Origin: Clostridia bacterium
GTDB taxonomy: Bacteria; Bacillota; Clostridia; TANB77; CAG-508
Length of the DNA: 45,719 bases
Assembly (NCBI GenBank): GCA_017510245.1
Contig: JAFWNQ010000009.1
Span: 1-45,719 of the forward strand
Direction: 5' to 3'
The stretch's first letter is position 1. Each line of letters opens with the position of its first letter. Both the position numbers and the translations under genes were made by a program. This document shows positions 42,947 through 45,719 of this stretch, piece by piece. The notes beneath the pieces are model-generated. The model had not been told where the DNA came from, searched no databases, and saw nothing but the letters and a program-made list of their open reading frames with translations.

Positions 42947-44566
42947 TAAGTATAATTTGTAATCCATTTCAGGAAAGATACAGTCTTTTTGCTCAATATT
43001 CTCTAAAAGTTTCATCTTTTTATCTGCAAGAGAATCTCTTTCTATTAATTCATTATCATTTTTTAACCACAGATAAAGTTTAGTAAACCTACCTATATGG
43101 TCTTTAACTCTTTTTTTTGCATAATCGACCATCGTTCCATTGGTAATTATAAATAACCAGTCACTACTTTGTGCTAAAACCAATTCTCTAGCACATTGAT
43201 TTAAAATGCGCCTTTTTAATGAATTGCTTGGCTCATTGGAATATTGATATGCTAATTCGCACATTCTATCTCCAGCAACATGTAAATGTCTGTGGATATA
43301 GTCATTACTAGAATTTAGCCAAACATAACTATAACCTTTTGCACCCCAAGAAGATCGACAAGGTGTAGAAAGTTGCATATTAGGATATTTTTCAATGTAT
43401 TCTCCAGGAGTAATTAATTCAAAATTGCAGTCATCATAATAAATCTTTTTAGCTAAAGTATAAAGCCAATCAGGTCCTTCATACCACCAATGTCCATAAA
43501 GCTCTGCATCATAAGGACAAACAATTATTGGAGGGTTTTCTGTATTATGTGATAGAAATTCAATTTGTTTACATCTACAATCAAAGAAATGGCCTGCTTG
43601 CATGTTAACAGAGTCTTGAGCCCATTGTAAATCATAAATATCTTTTTCCTCAAATTTACCTGTAATACGATGATACTTTATTCCAGTTGAAACTCTGACT
43701 CCATTTGATGCTATATATGGTTTTATATAATCGTATGGTGCATCATATCCTATGTCTCTGTAAAACTCACGGTAATTAAAATCACCGGGATAACCATTAA
43801 TAGAACTCCAAACTTGTCTTGATGATTCTAAATCTCTTCCAAAAGCAACAACTCCATCAGGAGAAACAATTGGGGCATAAGTACCGTAAAGAGGAGTAGG
43901 ATCAGCATACAAAATTCCATGAGTTTCAACTAATACATATTGAACTCCAAATTCTCTTAAATATTTATCAGCTTCTGGTACATATCCACATTCAGGAAGC
44001 CAAAAGCCTTTAATAGGCTTGTTAAAGTACTTATTATAAGACTGGACGCCAAGAGCTATTTGAGCTCTAACAGTTTTTTCGTTTACATACAAAATAGGAA
44101 AGTAGCCATGAGTAGCGCCACAACCAATAATTTCAAGAACTCCTAAATCATTGAATTTTTTAAAGGCATTAATTAAATTGCAATTATATATATCTTTAAA
44201 GATATGTAAATCGTTACTATATCTATCATAATAGTAATGAGATAGTTTATTCATTCTATGATTATCTTTAGTTCTATCTATTTCTTTTTTAGATAATTCA
44301 ATATGATTTTTTAAGTATTTAATATACCTTTTTTGTAGTAATTTGTTATCAAGCATATTTAATAAAGGAGGAGTTAAAGACATTGTAAATCTAAAATCAA
44401 CTCCTTCGTCAACTAACTTTTGGAAAGTTGTTATTAGAGGAATATATGTTTCTGAAATAGCTTCGAAAAGCCATTGTTCTTCTAAATAATCTTCGCTTTC
44501 TGGATGATGCACAAAAGGTAAATGTGCATGCAATACAAAACTAACATATCCTTGTGTGTTTTTCAT
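42944..44566 (-). CDS. GH57 family enzyme, probable 1,4-alpha-glucan branching enzyme
   Basis: A 540-residue GH57 protein. The family start YVSFVLHAHLPFVHHPE is intact, the nucleophile is E192 in GFWLPECGY, and the acid/base is D353 in CPYDAELYGHWWYEGP. The closing DUF1957 domain (AGDRMCELAYQYS...LVLAQSSDWLFIITNGTMVDYA) marks the branching enzyme group. It likely makes alpha-1,6 branches in a glycogen-like polymer inside the cell. The start at 44566 is chosen from AAAGGAAC just before it and from the family N-terminus; the longer frame to 44695 overlaps the upstream gene. A DUF4912 gene precedes it, as often seen. Confidence 0.93.
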   Translation of the reverse strand: MKNTQGYVSFVLHAHLPFVHHPESEDYLEEQWLFEAISETYIPLITTFQKLVDEGVDFRFTMSLTPPLLNMLDNKLLQKRYIKYLKNHIELSKKEIDRTKDNHRMNKLSHYYYDRYSNDLHIFKDIYNCNLINAFKKFNDLGVLEIIGCGATHGYFPILYVNEKTVRAQIALGVQSYNKYFNKPIKGFWLPECGYVPEADKYLREFGVQYVLVETHGILYADPTPLYGTYAPIVSPDGVVAFGRDLESSRQVWSSINGYPGDFNYREFYRDIGYDAPYDYIKPYIASNGVRVSTGIKYHRITGKFEEKDIYDLQWAQDSVNMQAGHFFDCRCKQIEFLSHNTENPPIIVCPYDAELYGHWWYEGPDWLYTLAKKIYYDDCNFELITPGEYIEKYPNMQLSTPCRSSWGAKGYSYVWLNSSNDYIHRHLHVAGDRMCELAYQYSNEPSNSLKRRILNQCARELVLAQSSDWLFIITNGTMVDYAKKRVKDHIGRFTKLYLWLKNDNELIERDSLADKKMKLLENIEQKDCIFPEMDYKLYL

Positions 44567-44589
44567 TTTAGTTCCTTTCCTATTATATA

Positions 44590-44620
44590 AAAAAGGTTTT
44601 CTAATTTTGATAGAAAACCT
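44590..44620 (-). terminator. Intercistronic terminator/attenuator before the GH57 gene
   Basis: AGGTTTTCTA (44594-44603) pairs exactly with TAGAAAACCT (44611-44620). On the minus strand a run of T follows (about 44588-44593). The hairpin overlaps the stop codon of the DUF4912 gene and ends about 10 bases before the GH57 ribosome binding site. Confidence 0.75.
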
Positions 44621-45719
44621 ACATAACATTTGATGTTGGATTTTGTGAAGAAGGGTTTTTAAAGTCAAATCTATCTTCATCTTCAGTAAGATCATAATTG
44701 TTATAAATTGCTTTTACTTTGCTTCCATATGTTCTAGTCTTAAATATTTTTTCTGTTATTTTATTTGTTTTTATATTCTTAAAATAAATTTTATCATTAT
44801 TTTTAAAGAATAATACATGATCATTAGGTAGTTCTACGGTGTTAGAGTATGTAATATTTATGAAATCTGTATGTTGCTTAGTTTCAATGTTTTCAATAGA
44901 TTCACTTTGACTTGGTCTACGACATAATTCAACAGAATACTTGCATTTAGAATTATTTACGTGAATATACCAATTATTTGCGAAGTCATTTATATCAACT
45001 TCAAAACTATAATTATCTGTTAAATTATGAACTAATAATACAGGTTTTGTTATATATAGAAAGTTTTCTCCATACTGTTTTTTGAAATGCTCTATATCAT
45101 CATCGGAAACATCCCAATAAACAAATAGGGTAGTAGGATTTTGATATAAAACTTTAACTACAGTTTGATTATATCTATAAGGTAAGTCATAGTACTCTGG
45201 TATATTATCAAATAAGTCTTCATTATTTTCGTCTTCAATGTCTTTGATTTTATTATTTTTCTTTAAAGAAAGAATCTTTTTAAGTAATTGTTTTACAATT
45301 CTAGGTTTAGAAATAGATTTCTTATCTAAAGAAGTTTTTGTTTTTTTATCATCAGCCACAGAATCAATAAGAGCACTAGATTTATCTATATTCTTTTTAA
45401 AAGAAGTTTTTGCAGCTGTTGCAGAAGTCTTTGCAGTAGCTTTTTTAGCAGTAGATTTCTTAGTAGTAGTAGACTTTCTAGTAGTCTTCTTAGCAGGCTT
45501 TTCTACATCAGCTTCATCCACAACAACATCAGACTTGTCTTCTAATTTTTTAGAAGTAGAAGCTTTGGTTGTAGCTTTTTTAGTAGCAGTAGTTTTCTTA
45601 GCAGAAGTAGACTTTCTAGTAGTCTTCTTAGCAGGCTTTTCTACATCAGCTTCATCCACAACATCAGAATTGTCTTCTAATTCTTTAGAAGTAGAAGCTT
45701 TGGTTGTAGCTCTTTTTGC
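44619..45719 (-). CDS. DUF4912 protein with lysine/alanine/threonine-rich repeat tail, 5' end outside window
   Basis: Open from the window end to a TAG at 44619-44621; 366 codons are visible and the start is outside. The N-terminal part is low-complexity and strongly basic, with a repeat of about 46 residues (138 bases) whose unit includes VDEADVEKPAKKTTRKST and ATTKAST. It resembles histone H1-like tails. The C-terminal part is a DUF4912 domain: DLPYRYNQTVVKVLYQNPTTLFVYWDVSD and later SVELCRR. DUF4912 genes are commonly next to GH57 branching enzymes, as here. The basic tail could bind nucleic acid or glycogen, but which is unknown. Confidence 0.85.
   Translation of the reverse strand, partial: AKRATTKASTSKELEDNSDVVDEADVEKPAKKTTRKSTSAKKTTATKKATTKASTSKKLEDKSDVVVDEADVEKPAKKTTRKSTTTKKSTAKKATAKTSATAAKTSFKKNIDKSSALIDSVADDKKTKTSLDKKSISKPRIVKQLLKKILSLKKNNKIKDIEDENNEDLFDNIPEYYDLPYRYNQTVVKVLYQNPTTLFVYWDVSDDDIEHFKKQYGENFLYITKPVLLVHNLTDNYSFEVDINDFANNWYIHVNNSKCKYSVELCRRPSQSESIENIETKQHTDFINITYSNTVELPNDHVLFFKNNDKIYFKNIKTNKITEKIFKTRTYGSKVKAIYNNYDLTEDEDRFDFKNPSSQNPTSNVM

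Noticed and set aside
45440..45719. CRISPR-like or mobile repeat array
   Set aside because: The repeats are 138-base coding units in one reading frame, without spacers, and encode a repetitive basic protein tail.

Overview
The window is a chromosomal piece of an AT-rich Gram-positive bacterium of the Clostridia type. This is an inference from Spo0A, a YtxC-like protein, a BofC-domain protein, AGGAGG-type ribosome binding sites, TTGACA/TATAAT promoters, rho-independent hairpins, sortase with LPXTG-like substrates and heavy AGA/AAA/ATA codon use. An uncultured gut lineage is plausible, but nothing here fixes the species. No prophage, IS element, CRISPR array or rRNA was seen; two tRNA genes are present.

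Layout. 1-5000: 3' part of fusA, then tuf, then two unrecognised proteins that share a C-terminal helical module. 5000-8230: an alanyl-tRNA synthetase without the usual C-terminal domains, an HIT protein, a sortase, tRNA-His and tRNA-Gln. 8360-10000: a sortase-anchored surface protein split by a frameshift. 10100-12200 (minus strand): a DUF2207 membrane protein and two cysteine-rich miniproteins of 33 and 38 aa. 12380-16450: uppP, mntP, a dCMP deaminase, a pilin-like surface protein and deoD. 16690-20650: pyrG behind a probable attenuator, ytxC-like, ychF. 20840-26840: a small LPXTG-type protein, an SH3-domain protein, comEC (frameshifted near its end), an unknown gene, mltG and a BofC-domain protein. 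26890-29800: comM/yifB, dprA and yraN, probably one operon. 30000-31450: an intracellular alpha-amylase. 31660-37050: an MscS channel with a two-component system, a tiny membrane ORF sitting on its own promoter, and a WG-repeat protein. 37166-40294: a PLP lyase, a flavoprotein and a YigZ protein. 40490-42875: spo0A, a tailless ftsZ, a coupled 52-aa ORF, and a 64-aa membrane protein whose start lies inside a long hairpin. 42944-45719 (minus strand): a GH57 enzyme and a DUF4912 protein with a histone-H1-like repetitive tail, cut off by the window end.

How the parts relate. Most genes are housekeeping: translation, CTP and deoxynucleotide supply, lipid carrier recycling and peptidoglycan. Surface biology is represented by the sortase, two anchored substrates, the pilin-like protein and the SH3 protein. 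Two intracellular glucan enzymes (GH13 and GH57 with its DUF4912 neighbour) suggest glycogen-type storage. comEC, dprA and comM point to DNA uptake or processing. spo0A, ytxC-like and the BofC-domain gene point to a sporulating ancestry.

Most worth following up: the hairpin over the 64-aa gene, the tailless FtsZ with its coupled mini-gene and a possible Spo0A box, the short AlaRS, the cysteine-rich miniprotein pair, the paired post-tuf proteins with an inverted repeat in front, the H1-tail/DUF4912/GH57 unit, and two single-base frameshifts.
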